Source of the DNA: Siphonodentalium dalli
Taxonomy: Eukaryota; Mollusca; Scaphopoda; Gadilida; Siphonodentaliidae
Direction: 5' to 3'
Assembly: GCA_032622095.1 (NCBI GenBank)
Contig: CP136064.1
Coordinates: 148,616,864 to 148,680,863 of the forward strand
Length of the DNA stretch: 64,000 bases
Made by a program: the position numbers and the translations under genes. Shown here piece after piece: positions 1 through 11,700 of the stretch; the first letter of the stretch is position 1; each line of letters begins with the position of its first letter. The notes under the pieces were generated by a model, which was given only the letters and a program-made list of their open reading frames with translations, did not search any database and was not told the origin of the DNA.

Positions 1-239
1 ACACCCCCTGAACCTTTTGGTGCGTCCCTGTGAATTCCTTGTCTATTAAAGCCTATCCAACGGTAGTCATTTGGAGTGATACTCAGTCCATCGTCTCCTC
101 GCAAGTGTGTCTCAGAAACCGCTATCACATCACAGTTCGCACACTGTATAATCTCTGATCTTAGTTCACTATTAGCTGTTGTCCAACCACACACATTGAG
201 TTGTCCTAATTTAATATAGTATATGTGCCGGTGTGAATG
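1..239 (-). CDS. Partial LINE ORF2, N-terminal endonuclease region (cut by window edge)
   Basis: Read on the minus strand, the frame is open from a TAG at 242-240 to the window edge, about 79 codons. It contains the pattern LGQLNVCGW, then CDVIAVSETHL about 18 residues later, then a SGG turn at the edge. Non-LTR retrotransposon APE-type endonucleases begin this way (LN..GW, then the metal-binding ETHL strand). It lies directly downstream of the ORF1-like frames at 311-971 on the same strand, which is the normal ORF1-ORF2 order. The enzyme would nick genomic DNA to prime reverse transcription. No ATG is seen in this frame close upstream, so the true start (or a frameshift link) is unclear. The copy continues outside the window and its intactness cannot be judged. 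The clade is uncertain; a CR1/L2-like type fits the ORF1 style. Confidence 0.7.
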
Positions 240-310
240 CTAATTATTGTCGTTATTACGTTGCTGCTCATTGTTTTGAGACCCCTTCTTCACAATACGT
301 CCACTACCGG

Positions 311-971
311 TTATGCGAAATTGATTGCCTTCAGGAAAGCTGTTGTAATAACATACGGGCATTCAATTCTATATAGTCTCTCTACGTGTGATTTACAGGA
401 TCGCAGATAAACGTCTTTGTATTCGGCAGTTTCTTTCAGAGTTAACTTTCCTCGCAGGACACGAATTTTATCTTTTAGTGAACGAAATGCAATTTTAACT
501 AGCCCTGGTTGGCCTTGTCTTCGACTTAGGAGTCGCTTGGCTGCTATAACCTCATCGTCACTATGATCGGAACCTAGATTCCAGCAGAATATCCTCGTTT
601 TCTCCATATGGAACATTCGTTGCTATAACGGTAATCTCTGAGTTTTCAACTGAATGCACATGTGGGTGTCGATCGATATCGATTTGATTAGCTGGACCAT
701 TAACAGCATTGTTTTCAAGCGTTGATAATCGCTCGGTCGTAAAATTATCCATACGTGTCTCCTGTATACCAATGTCTAATGATATGTCTTGTTTAAGTGC
801 TTTCAGCTTTTCTTCCAGAGTAGACAACACCTCTGTTTTCAGTTTATCAAGCTTGCTTTCAAACATTATTTTCATTGAGTTCTGAGCTTCTTTCATTTCA
901 ACAATATTGTCGTTAATTATCTTTAATTGTCTTACGATTGCCAGCGGCGAATCGTCCTCCTTTTCCGCCAT
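311..971 (-). pseudogene. LINE ORF1 (coiled coil + RNA-binding domain), frameshifted
   Basis: Two overlapping minus-strand frames make one ORF1. The first starts at an ATG at 971 and runs to 561 (136 aa). It has an acidic start (MAEKEDD), a long heptad-like coiled coil (about residues 15-85, rich in K/E/L), then the beginning of an RRM-like strand, ITVIATNVPYGENEDIL. The second frame (ending 311) continues with RRQGQPGLVKIAFRSLKDKI and a SCKSHVERL motif, both typical of LINE ORF1 RNA-binding domains. The frames switch around 575-590, so this copy carries a one-base frameshift and is dead unless that is a sequencing error. ORF1 proteins coat the retrotransposon RNA. The endonuclease of ORF2 follows at 239-1. 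Assignment to the ORF1 family is firm; the clade is not. Confidence 0.7.
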
Positions 972-1929
972 CTTGGTTGTTTTCTTTTCGGGTTTCGGCG
1001 TCTCCGTCCGTATTCCGCTGCCGTTTGTCTGGCTCTTTCTTCCCTGGCATGCTGCCTGCTCTCAATAGTGATCTATGTCATATATACATCGGATTAATAC
1101 ACTTTTGGTAGCAATGTTGCATAAAGATGTATGTTTTATCACATGTTTTCGTCAGAGCGATGTAAACAAGCCTATCTAATTCGACGCATGCGTACCGCTA
1201 TAACATCCACCAGGGTGACCACACCAAATTTGGTTTAAATCAGTCTAAAATTGACAACATAAATAAAAGCAGATACTCAGAGCTACATGTATGTGAGATA
1301 TTAGCAGGGTGCATCAGAACACAGAATGTTCACTTAACACCATATAGAAGTCACATTATGCTGGCTAAGGTGATTATAAAGTAATTAATTAGATGGCAGT
1401 GTTAACGAAATCTGCTTGGAGTGACAGCTCTGTTAACCCTTTACCCAACAGTAATATGTCTAACGTCATTACCCACACCAATACTGATAGGAGAGAACGT
1501 CGTCACCCCAGCCAACATAACTTTCTGGTAACGTCAAAGTTATAGGAAAAAATGTATTATTAAATCTTATGGTGGCTCTTGTTTATCTGCAAGGATGGTT
1601 TATTTTATTTTAATTAATTGGTAACAATTGATTTTCATATTTATGAAAGTCAAGTCCCCCCCCCCCCCCCCCCCCCCCATTGGCAATGTGCAATTTTTAT
1701 TTAATTCATACTACATCCTTAGTATGGGAAGAGCAGGTAAGATGATTTGTTTGATCATATATTCCATCTGGCGATGGAGAACAAGGAGACACTATGGAGT
1801 TGGTAGGTATCTTTCCGGATTTTTCTTGACCCTGATTCGTTGCATATAATTAAAATCAATTTCACATTGAAATGTATCAGATTCTGAATTTTATTGCTGT
1901 CATTTCAGCTGGTAATTTCCGAAAAATTA
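972..1929. other. Non-coding, 5' side of the LINE plus intergenic DNA
   Basis: No credible gene was seen. The first 100-150 bases on the LINE side are probably its 5' UTR. A run of 23 C lies at 1656-1678, beside an overlapping short frame that is rejected because it reads through that homopolymer. The phrase CCCTTTACCCAACAG at 1437-1451 matches the arms of the foldback at 29.2-29.6 kb. Confidence 0.4.
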
Positions 1930-2440
1930 TCGTATTATTGTGTTCAATTTATCAACAGAAATATTGCAAAACAAAAAAATCCGGAGATCTGGTTGTGTAC
2001 GGTACTGCGTGAGACAACACAGTCGCCATAATTTCTTTACTGTTAGCAATCACTTTCAAATAAAAAAAATGAGATCGTTTTGCAGTGCATTCCTTTAAAT
2101 TTTCACATCTACATGTGCACCAATCACTCTAGTTCATGTCCACATGAATGCGTACCATAATTTGACATCGTTAAACAAAATTATCCCCCATTATATATTG
2201 CATATATAAATTTGCAAAACAGAAAACGTCGTCGATTGAGTTGTGTATTACGTAAGACGGCAAGGAAACACAGTTGCCGTACTTTCTTTACTGTTAGCAA
2301 TCACTTACTAATAAAATAATGAGATCGTTTTACGCGTGCATTCCTTTAAATTTTCACATCTACATGTGCACCAATCACTCTAGTTCATGTCCATATGAAT
2401 GCGTACCATACTTTGACATCGTTTAATAAAATTATCCCCA
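1930..2440. repeat. Tandem duplication, period about 251 bp
   Basis: Two adjacent units share long blocks, for example CTTTACTGTTAGCAATCACTT, the sequence around CACATCTACATGTGCACCAA, and AGTTCATGTCC at 2131 and again at 2382. The offset is 251 bp. The units have diverged by small indels, and a degenerate start of a third unit follows to about 2480. No coding capacity was seen. Confidence 0.75.
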
Positions 2441-5400
2441 ATATTTTATCAACAAAAACACCGCGAAGATTTTGTATGAAGTTTGACGTTGTAACCTCGA
2501 TTTCCAGAATTACCTTCACTTTTCCACAATCACTAGCGAAGTGTTAACCAACTTCTATTTATTTGCATTTAATAATGTACCAACGAAATTCAATAAAATG
2601 TGGAAATGCATTGTGAAATTTATTCCAGCATTGTAAAAATCTGATTAACTGTTGTTGACACGTGATCACAGATAGTAACCAATGTAAACAAAACACAAGC
2701 CATGATCGTGAGGGTACAGAAATAAGATGCAACGTCGACGTAAATACTTGGACAATTACTCCGTGTGTCATGTATAAAAAAAGACATAAAAACAGCATTA
2801 ATAGACTAAAATTTCAATTTTTTAAATCATAGGTTAGAAGTTGAAATGCTATTCAGTAACAATATAATGTTTAATATGTCGGAATTGAAATATATATCGC
2901 AAGAACTATATATTCAGCGCTGACAACAACTCCTTCTGTGTACCTCACGAACGTAATGCGTACGTACTTGACCCAGTTTATTACGATATATCTTGTCACA
3001 TTTACATGCGTAGATCATGTCCATCACATATTGTCATTTGAAAAAGATTGAATGGCCATTAAGGTCGATAACAGTGCTTTTCTCTTCGTGAATATATGAG
3101 ATGCCAAACTAAATAATAGTTAGCAAGACATCGTATTGAATAAGGATGACGAAATATACTAAAAATAAATCACATTGAGACACAGGCGTTACCTTGACCT
3201 TGATGTAATGATGATGCAATGTATATCACAGTTAGTGCCAAAACACAAGGTGTGTACACAGTTAAACTACCGGTAATCGATATATTGTTTGGCCTATGTT
3301 CAACTTGTAACAAAGGACATACTAATAGTGCAATTTTGTTCGATTAAATGATAAATATCTCTTGAAAAATTATTGATAACTATAAGATTGAAATTCGCGC
3401 CCAGCTTGGATGGAAGCCACGTGTTCAGAAATTGGTAAACGCGAACGCGCTGTTTGCTGGAAGCTTCTAATTAGTTCCTCGCATTGCTATTCTATACATT
3501 TTATACACTCTATAAAAAATATAATATTGTCAATATAATCATGTGAAGAATTAGGAAAAATAAAATAATAATTGGAAACCGTTTTATTTGGGAATAGGCC
3601 TACACAGCACTGTCAGCAGTAAGAACAAACACGGCGTCCTTAGTAACAAAAACTAACATCAGCATGTCGTCTTGCTCTTACCGTAGCTTCGTTAGTCAAA
3701 TTAATGGTAGTGATTGTTTTATATTTGGATGCATATGATATAAAAACATAAACAAGTCAAGTGAATATTTTATTGGAAATAAAAATAAAGTTCGAAAATA
3801 AATAAATGTCAGTTAGACGACCGTACACAGTTACCCGAGTACGCTGATTTCTCTAGTCGACTTCAAAAAATAGCACCGCCGCATTCCATTTTTCGTTTTA
3901 TTGCGATTTTATTGACAACTATTGATTAAATTGTACAAAATCTGCCACAAAACCCCACAAAAACTTAACAATTAATAATGTAACATATATTTTATTATTT
4001 ACATTAACAATGAAAGCAATTTGTTGTGTTATAATGCAATAGTTTTGTTGTAAACTATGACTGAAAAAACCGCAAAACTCCGGGCTCTCTGGGGCTCTCT
4101 GGACGCTACGCGGCAGGGCGCTCTAGGGCTTTATGGACGCTACACGGCAGGGCGCTCTGGGGTGTTCTGAACGCTAAAGGGTTAATTGATATCCTAGAGC
4201 TCTGCCTGGTAGAGAGTTTGTATATAAATGACCAATGGCTTATGATAAACTAGCTCCCAAGGCCAAGTCTGAATCTAACAGTTAGGCCATTAAAATAAAT
4301 ACCTGTTTTCTCAGTCAGCTCACCTGAGACGAAGTCTTCATAAGGTTCATAATGGTGTGGATGTTTCCTAGGTGACTCATATGCAGATTTGTTCAAATGA
4401 GGTCACTGAGTCAAATAGTTGCCAAGCAACTTCTTCTGAAGTACCATTGGGCCGAATGGGTTCTTTCATACTAGTTTCTGACTTTTTGCTGTGTTGAATC
4501 AAACATACTGGGAGTAGAGTATAATCTGGTATGAAGGGTCCTTGGTCTACTCTGGTTCAGATTTGTTCAAATGAGGTCACTGGGTCAAATATGGGCGAAT
4601 CCAGGGACATAACTAAAAAAAAAATAATCAGATTGAACTCCTTGCTCAATTTAAAAAAACAAAAAAAATTTAAATGGAAAAAAAAATAATTATATATATA
4701 TTTATCCCACAGGGTCGTAACACAACAAAGACAGGTCTGCCTGATTGACTACCTTTATTTAATGAATTATTAATCAAAAAGGTAGTCGTGAAATTATTGG
4801 TAGGATGTTCACTGTCCAGTTATCCATTTCTTGCTTCGCGTCTTCCTTTTTTGGCCCACAATGCGCCATGGCCACAAGCAAACAAGTGGAGTCCGTGGGA
4901 ACCCGGACCTGAAACGAGACACTAGACCCCCTGGTTAGTGATGTCTGCTGGTCAGTGCCAAGCGAATGCCACAGGATCACAAAACAAACAAACAAAAAAT
5001 GGGGAGGGTGGGGGGGTTAAATTTCAAACAAAAACATACTTTCCCCAATTTTCGAATCTTGCGAAAAGACCTTGGCCCTCTCACGACTTGATCACGTGCC
5101 TCCGGCGATATAGTTCCGCTCTCCCGATTTACTGAGAACGATCAGCGCCCTGGTTATATATTACACTGATGCTGCTGAGAGTTTTTGGTAACATTGCGAA
5201 TAAATTACCAGGCAGATGTTGACTTATTAAATCTTATTAATGATCATATAATACTGCATGTTAATCCCACCAATGGAATTTGTGTATCGATCCGCATGAT
5301 CCATCAAATCTTTATTTAGCAACTGACCCAATCGGGCACGTGATCTTGTTTTGGTTCTATTCTTAGTTTTGGTAAATAACTGCAAACGTGTCTCTCTAGC

Positions 5401-6573
5401 TGTCATGTTTTAGCGACCCGACGGGATAAATGCGGTCGCTGTGCGACGCTCGTTATATATATACTTTTTTTTTTTTGAAAATTAGATTTTTTTATTTTAA
5501 ATATAAATTTTGAATAACTAACCATGTTATTACAACTGCCAGGGTACACCGACTCACCTTGCAATAGATGGTAAACTTCATTTTAATACCAAGTTTGCTT
5601 GTGGGCGTAGCGTTATCGCTATAAAAATGAATTTCTACAGCTGTCCCACGGCCTTGATTTCGAAAATTTTATGTTAGGTCAGTTATCGACCGAATAATGG
5701 TCAGTTGCGTGGTTAATATGTGTGGCTAGGACGAATATTACCAAATTTAGTTGAATTCGGTCCAGGGGTTTTGGAAAAAAATCACGAACAGACAGATCAT
5801 TACCCTTGCCAATTGAAGGGTCAAGTAAGTACATGTACCCCTGTTACAAATGTTTCACATTCCTAAAGCCACAATGTTATTTGAGAAGTCATCTCCTTCA
5901 CTGACATCAATATAAAGCTTGTCTCCCTGCAATTATCTCCAATGTCACTTGTGTATGAAATGAGATCTTATTTTATCTAACAGTGTTTGATAAACAAATA
6001 ACAGCAATGGCTAGATAATGTTTATTTGTGTCAATCAATTTAAATTAGATTAATTCCTATGTGGTGCGTTCTATGCAGTTGTACATGCAGTTACAATATT
6101 ATGTTTATATGGGCTATTAACTCCTTTGATCTTTGAAAATGATGTGTCTTATTTTTATGAGGAATTCAAGAAACAATTATCAGAGGTGCCATGTTGATAA
6201 TCCTTCCCTAAATTGTGTAACTTTATTCTAAGGAAAATGAACTCACCTCAACTTCTTTAATATACCCTTTGAAAATACTAGATCAATGAATCTCATAAAT
6301 TGGGATTTATATTTGGTTCAAATAGGGGGAGAGATAGATTTAACACTCCCGCACCCACCCTATCTATGCTATGAATTCATGTTTGGTACTTTATGTACCG
6401 GTATTGTCAATAAGGTTTTGATAAATTTCCAACAGTTGGAGATCTTGGAGCACCAGTTGCAATTTAGTTTGGTCCAGTTGGGAGGTAATGGGCAATGATC
6501 TAATGGCTGAGGAGGAAGGGTGTGCAGTTAGAAATTTGAAGGTGGACCCTCCCATATCCAATCCCACTGTTCA
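2441..6573. other. Intergenic DNA with short repeats, no gene recognised
   Basis: This stretch is AT-rich with no supported ORF. It contains a small tandem motif at 4080-4182 (GGACGCTACGCGGCAGGGCG and a variant 35 bp on). At 4300-4620 there is a fragment of the core-repeat family (CAGATTTGTTCAAATGAGGTCACTG occurs twice in variant forms). At about 5540-5830 there is a repeat with ACCAAGTTTG and a Helentron/RTE-like tail ending in CAGACAGATCATTACCC. A few frames of 60-80 codons exist but show no protein-like composition. Confidence 0.4.
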
Positions 6574-6581
6574 ATTAAGAC

Positions 6582-7701
6582 CAGAGCTGTTAAGTTTCAC
6601 GGATTGTCCGTGAGACTCACGGATTCCCACGGCAATTCCGCAAACACGGATTACCCCTAAAATCTCCCGGATTATTCAAAACCCCGCATTAAAAATTCCA
6701 AAATGAATTTTTTTTTTTAAATTCATGCATTTGTGGGGATTTCCCAATTGACATGGATTTCCGGTACCGTAAATACTCACACATTAACATTCAATCAATG
6801 TACCAGTCGGTAACTTTTGATGTTCCCTCTTATTGAATATTGATCAGTGGTGAACTGTATTAATTGATTTTCACACTCTGGAGAAGCCACACGTATAAAG
6901 TGTGTTGTTATAGTATACGTACAATCACAAGTGCACAATTGTATTGTGAGGTCCCATTGATGAACAATTCTAAGTAACGGATACTTTATGATTTAAGTTC
7001 ACTGATTAGTTATAATCTTGTTTTCACAAGACGGCATATTAATGTCATATTTGTCTGGTATACATATCAAAATGTCTGTCGAACCGTCCAAAAAACGTGC
7101 CCGTTATGAGTCAAAATTTAAATATTCATGGATCAGTGACATGCCATGGATTACTAAAAGTGATAGAAACGAAAATACAGCATATTGCAAATTTTGTAAC
7201 GCATTTTGTGTTTCATGTTATGTTCTATTTTTCTGTGCTTGATCAAAATAAATAATTAAACTAAAAATCATTTTATTTTCAAACCCAACATGTTAAATAA
7301 AACTGCCGCAGAAATCTCCCTGACAAAATCAAAATAGATCGATTTAATAAGAACATTGGGTCAACGCAGTGCAAATATTACAGTAGAAGGGAGAAAACTC
7401 TATATGCTTTTAACAGGAAACAGGAAGTTAAGCATGCCGGCGATTTCGCTGTGTATTATTTTTATATAAACAATTAAACATGCACGTATCTCCCACTCAC
7501 AGCAGCTCTATTACAGTTACCAACAGGACATTCATTACCATTTTATATAAGGCGTATATATTTATAAAATAAACACAAATAGAAACTCATTAAAACTATG
7601 TAATCTTCATCATAAAAATGATTTTTGGAACACGAACATTTTTGGGCAGACCTCCCGAAAAAAATCTCCCGGATTGACATTTTGAAAACTTAACATGTCT
7701 G
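6582..7701. mobile_element. Non-autonomous hAT-type transposon, 1.12 kb
   Basis: The element starts CAGAGCTGTTAAGTTT and ends AAACTTAACATGTCTG, giving 16 bp terminal inverted repeats with two mismatches. It is flanked on both sides by the perfect 8 bp direct repeat ATTAAGAC (6574-6581 and 7702-7709). CAGAG-type ends plus an 8 bp duplication are diagnostic of the hAT superfamily. Internally it holds a coding fragment (7072-7242) resembling the zinc-finger N-terminus of hAT-derived genes, but no transposase catalytic core, so it would need a transposase in trans. Subterminal copies of CGGATT-type motifs recur at both ends and reappear as a remnant near 26546-26600. Confidence 0.85.
7072..7242 (+). 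pseudogene. BED/TTF-like zinc-finger fragment inside the hAT element
   Basis: From the ATG at 7072 the frame encodes 56 residues beginning MSVEPSKKRARYESKFKYSW, then PWITKSDRNEN, then the CKFC pair. This is the N-terminal DNA-binding zinc-finger region found in hAT transposases and in domesticated relatives (ZMYM/ZNF862/KIAA1586-type proteins). The KFKYSW...W...K.....A.CK.C layout is characteristic, and an upstream basic stretch could be a nuclear signal. The two histidines of the finger and all of the transposase body are missing: the frame runs into FCVSCYVLFF and stops. It is either exon 1 of a once longer gene captured in the element, or a truncated transposase. In-frame ATG 7042 is an alternative start. 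Confidence 0.45.
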
Positions 7702-7877
7702 ATTAAGACCCTCTACCTGTGTCCCTGTTTAGAACTACTTATTTTAAAGTGATTTGACAAGTATTAACTATTGTAGTGTTTAGAATCCCAGTCTTCTCCG
7801 TATATACAGTCTGGTGGGCGACCCCACAGTCCTTGACTGTCTTGTTATATATCCTAGTAATTAAAATCAGTAAAAAG

Positions 7878-10817
7878 CAGGGGGGGGCGGTAGTAAAAAA
7901 TTTGCAGGAAGGTATGCCGGGTTGATGGGTGGCTCAAGGGGCAAAAAACACGTTTTTTTACACCCTCATGCAAATTTTTTACTAAAGACCTTTTGTGCCT
8001 TATATGACATTTGTAACAGTTTAAAACATATAAGAATTTATAACTGCAAAAACACCATATTTATGTTATTGGGACCTCATATGGACCTTAGTATATATAT
8101 AAATACTAGCAGGTGGACCCGACTTCGTCCGGGCTGTTTCCCCTCTGCTTTTCGGCGAATTGCGCGATTTGACCTTGAATTGTCCATTTTGAAGGTCAAG
8201 GTGAGGTGGGGTCACGATTTGACCAGTCCAAAACACTGCCCGGACAAAAGTACCCGTCGAAATCCATCCGGTTTTACCCGATTTGACCTTGAATTGATCA
8301 TTTTGAAGGTCAGGTCGGGGTCCAAAACACTCAGTGGACAAAAGTAACCCTATGTATAAAATTTCGTCGAAATCCCATCAAAATTCGCGATTTGACCTTG
8401 AATTGACCCGATTTCAAGGTCATGTCGCACAGGCAAATTAATAGGCCCATGCCAGTCCCCGGCCGAAAGTACCCCCACATACCAAGTTTCATCGTAATTG
8501 GCTCAGCCGTTTACGAGTCCATCGCGAACACACACTCACACAGATCTCCCAAAATATATAATAGTCTAGCCGATGAGCCCGACGTTGCCTGGGCTATTCA
8601 AAAACCAAATTTCAAGTCGATAGCTCTACCCGTTTCCGAGATCTGGTCTGCGCATGCGCGAAGCTGGTGTGACACGGGCTTGGCAACCCGATAAAATTCG
8701 TATCCGGGGCAAGATACATTCACATGCCAAATTTCAAGTCGATAGCTCCACCCGTTTCCGAGATCTGGTCTGCGCATGCGCGAAGCTGGCGTCGCACGGG
8801 CTCGGCGACCCGATAAAATTTGTATCCGGGGCAAGATACATTCACATAGCAAATTTCAAGTCGATAGCTCCACCCGTTTCCGATATCTCGTCTGCGCATG
8901 CGCTGCACGGGCGTCGCACGGGCTCGCCAATACGACAACGACGACCGCCTGGTCAAACTACACACACGTACCAAGTTTCGTCCCGTTCGGTCTAGAATCG
9001 TAGATTTGTATGAATGACATACAGACAAACATACAGACATACAAACAAACAAACAGACAGAGGTCTTCAAAATATATATGAGAGACTAGCCGATGAGCCC
9101 GACGTTGTCCGGGCTATCCAAAAACCAAATTTCAAGTCAATAGCTCCACCTGTTTCCGAGATCTGGTCTGCGCATGCGCGAAGCTGGCGTCGCACGGGCT
9201 CGGCGACCCGATAAAATTTGTATCCGGGGCAAGATACATTCACATAGCAAATTCAAGTCGATAGCTCCACCCGTTTCCGAGATCTCGTCTGCGCATGCGT
9301 GAAGCGGGCGCCGCACGGGCTCGCCAATACGACAACGACGACCGCCTGGTCAAACTACACACACGTACCAAGTTTCGTCCCGATCGGTCGAGAATCGTAG
9401 ATTTGTATAAATGACATACAGACATACAGACAAACAGAGGTCATCAAAATATATATGAGATATATATATACTGCACCGATCGAGACCAAACTTCCCATCT
9501 AAGGTAAAAACCCACGGGAATGGTCGTCGCGGCGTTTTGGAGACGCTCCGAGCACCTGTTCTCCACACTGTCACAAAAAACGGCACTGTGGGGTTAATCG
9601 CGTTGATAGTTAAAGAACGTTCGTATTCGCAGTGTCGTTGATAAAGAGCGTATGCGTGTAATGTGATTTTTACGCCTGTGTCCGGGCGTGAGCGTATGTA
9701 TCCAGACATAAGCGTGTTGTGTGATTCTTACGTACTTAGGGCTTCCTAGGAACGGGGGAGATTTTCATCGGGTCAGTTTTTCCGCCCGAGGTGATCTTCA
9801 CCTTGAAACGGGTACCCACAAATGATATATATGTGTGTGTCCTTTATAGACTCGAACCGAGTGAGCTCAAACTTGCTACCTACGGGTTAAATTGTGACCT
9901 TGACCTTGAAATGATCAATTCAAGGTCAAATCGGGTCAAATTGAAAAACAAAAAAATCATTAAAAAAATTCATTAAAAGTTGTCATGTTTCTGACGATTG
10001 ACGCCAGTGGCGGGCTAACCTGCTAGTCTATATATAAACGAGTAGGATCTGTCTGGATTTTTCTCTCACACCCCTGGACCGTGTTGAACCAAATTTGGCG
10101 TGGTGACTCAGGGTACCCTGGCGGATGTTCTAATCGTGTTGGTTTTTCAAAAATTTTAATTAAAAAAAATAAAATAAAATTGGTTTTGTTAAATTGAGCA
10201 AGGAATTCAATCTTTAAAAAAAAATATATTAAAACAATATATATATCAAAATGTTTAAATGACCAAATGCGCTTGAGGCACACAAAGGGGCTGCCGCTAA
10301 ATGAAGGCTCTGTCTAAGATCAAAATGTTTGCGAAGTCCCACAAAGAGGGCCACAAATATCTCCGATGCTGAATATAGGCTGTTTCAGCTAGTTTAGTAT
10401 AACAGAAGTAAGTTGTTCCAATAGACTAACATAAGTGGTATGGAATATGTTAGATAATGGCCTGGTTGACAGACTAATCAGGAAATAGTTAGAAATTAAC
10501 TTGCACCTAAGTTTACAGATGATCAGCAATTTATAAAACATTTTTTTTTCAATTAAAACAGCTTCTGAAACAGGTTAAACTGTTATTTGAACTAATTGAG
10601 ATAATTCCCGGTCATATGAGTGATATCAGTAGAGTTTTATGCGAATGTAGACCAATTTTAGTGAAATTTGGGGTGCGGGTGTCAAAAAATTGGGACTAAA
10701 AACAAAAAAAAATTGCAGGTTTGGGGGTGGTGGGTCCCCGAAAATGCCATATGCAAAAAAACGGCATACCTTCCTGCAATTTTTTTACTACCCCCCCCCC
10801 CCCCCCCCCCCCCCCTG
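7878..10817. mobile_element. 2.9 kb hAT-like element with poly-G/C terminal inverted repeats
   Basis: The left end reads CAGGGGGGGGCGG then TAGTAAAAAATTTGCAGG and AAGGTATGCC. The right end is its inverse: GGCATACC, TTCCTGCAATTTTTTTACTA, then a run of 25 C and TG. The flanks are the direct repeat TAAAAAG (7871-7877 and 10818-10824); with one mismatch this can be read as the 8 bp expected for hAT elements. CAGGGG is a common hAT terminus. The interior has no transposase; it carries three RTE-tail-like repeats (8107-9462) and another repeat at about 10040-10280, so it looks like a nested composite. The right terminal C-run has expanded relative to the 8 G on the left. Confidence 0.7.
8107..9462 (+). 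repeat. Three consecutive retroposon-like repeat units
   Basis: The units start at 8107, 8566 and 9087 with TAGCNGRTGRRCCCGACKT-type heads and end in an (AT)n tail (AATATATAATAGT, AATATATATGAGAG, AATATATATGAGAT). The bodies share phrases such as CCAAATTTCAAGTCGATAG, CACCCGTTTCCGAGATCTGG, TCTGCGCATGCGCGAAGC and GGGGCAAGATACATTCACA. Near the tail is ACCAAGTTTCGTCCCGATCGG followed by ACATACAGACAAAC. That tail style (primer-like phrase, then CATACAGACA, then AT-rich end) is typical of RTE LINE 3' ends and the SINEs that use them. In unit 2 the 120 bp core is itself repeated three times. Overlapping frames on both strands here are repeat read-through, not genes. Confidence 0.65.
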
Positions 10818-10980
10818 TAAAAAGAGCCAAAATTATGTCACAAAGAAAACTTATATTTCCTAATGACAAATTAGCTGATTCTTGCTAACAATTTTACTTT
10901 GTTCCTGAATTGCAAGAACCGCTTGGAGTTATGGGGCGTATTATTCTTACAGTCACTAATTAGTGTATTATGATTTTCAG

Positions 10981-11035
10981 GAACTGGCAAAGGATGACAT
11001 TGGCAAAGAATTAGTGAATAATATGGATGAGGCAG
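10981..11035 (+). CDS. Exon (55 bp) of a C2H2 zinc-finger gene, 5' part
   Basis: The exon is bounded by a good acceptor (ATTATGATTTTCAG ending 10980) and a strong donor (GCAG|GTAAGA at 11036). It is open in frame 1 for 18 codons (ELAKDDIGKELVNNMDEA) and leaves one base. The next exon candidate, 30077-30233, needs exactly one incoming base, and the junction makes an in-frame Glu codon. An ATG at 11023 could initiate, but the upstream frame is open to the acceptor, so a further 5' exon ending in phase 0 probably lies upstream and was not identified. The chain of three phase-compatible exons supports this short one. On its own it would be weak. Confidence 0.5.
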
Positions 11036-11042
11036 GTAAGAT

Positions 11043-11400
11043 TAACCTTTTTAGCTAGTCGTAACTACTCGTCCGTCCGTCCATCCGTCCGTCAATCCAT
11101 CCGTCTGGAATCATCTTCTCCCGAACCATAAGACCAAATGGGTTCATATTTGGTGTGGATGTTCCCTAGGTGACTTGCATTCAGATTTGTTCAAATGATG
11201 TCACCAGGTCCATTAGTTGCGAAACCAGGACCATAACTCTATTCCTCCATAATAATTTCTTATCAAAAACCATTGGGCCGATTTAGCTAATATTTGGTAT
11301 GGAGGGTCCTCGGTTGACTGGGGTTCAGTTTTGTTCAAATGGGGTCTCTGGGTCAAATAGGGGCAAAGCCAGGGACATGACTCGTAAAAAAAAATAATTT
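11043..11400 (+). repeat. Hairpin-headed core-repeat element, family A copy
   Basis: A short head (TTTTAGCTAGTCGTAACTA) is followed by a GTCCGTCCGTCC tract with a CCAT variant, then core units containing ACCAAATGGGTTCATATTTG, GATGTTCCCTAGGTGACT, CAGATTTGTTCAAATGATGTC and CCAGGGACATGACTC. Fragments of the same family occur at 4300-4620, 18780-19300 and 49690-49990. It begins eight bases downstream of the exon at 10981-11035. Confidence 0.6.
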
Positions 11401-11469
11401 TATTTTTTTAATTGAAATCCTTGCTCAGTTTAACTCTTCTTTCACCACCGAATTTACAGAGGTAAGTTA

Positions 11470-11700
11470 GGGAGCTTGTCCAATTCCGACGGAGTTTCCG
11501 TCGGAATCGGTGTTTCCGATGGATATTTCCGATCTCCGATACCGATGGCAATCGGAGTTTTTGCATCGGTATAAAACTCCGATTCCGTCGGAGATTTTTC
11601 GCGGTGTCGTCGGTAAAATCATCCGATTCAATCGGAGTTTTATATCGGAGTTCCCGTTCTTCAAGTGCGGTATGTTTTGGAAAATTCCGATCCCGTGAAT
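11470..11700. repeat. ATCGGAGTTTT-rich repeat, with inverted partner at 17090-17230
   Basis: The motif ATCGGAGTTTT and its variants (TCCGATN, CCGTCGGA) recur many times, so both strands read as Ser/Arg-like nonsense. The outer edge GGGAGCTTGTCCAAT faces ATTGGACAAGGTCCC at 17215-17229, so the two patches may be the ends of one 5.7 kb element. No target duplication was found. Confidence 0.45.

Noticed and set aside
6405-6470. Possible exon between CCAACAG and GGGAG|GTAATG
   Set aside because: Leu/Gln-rich and open, but it ends in phase 1, whereas the next exon candidate (10981) needs phase 0.
8654-9425. Several overlapping Arg-rich frames on both strands
   Set aside because: All read through the repeated RTE-tail-like units; similarity between them comes from the DNA repeat.
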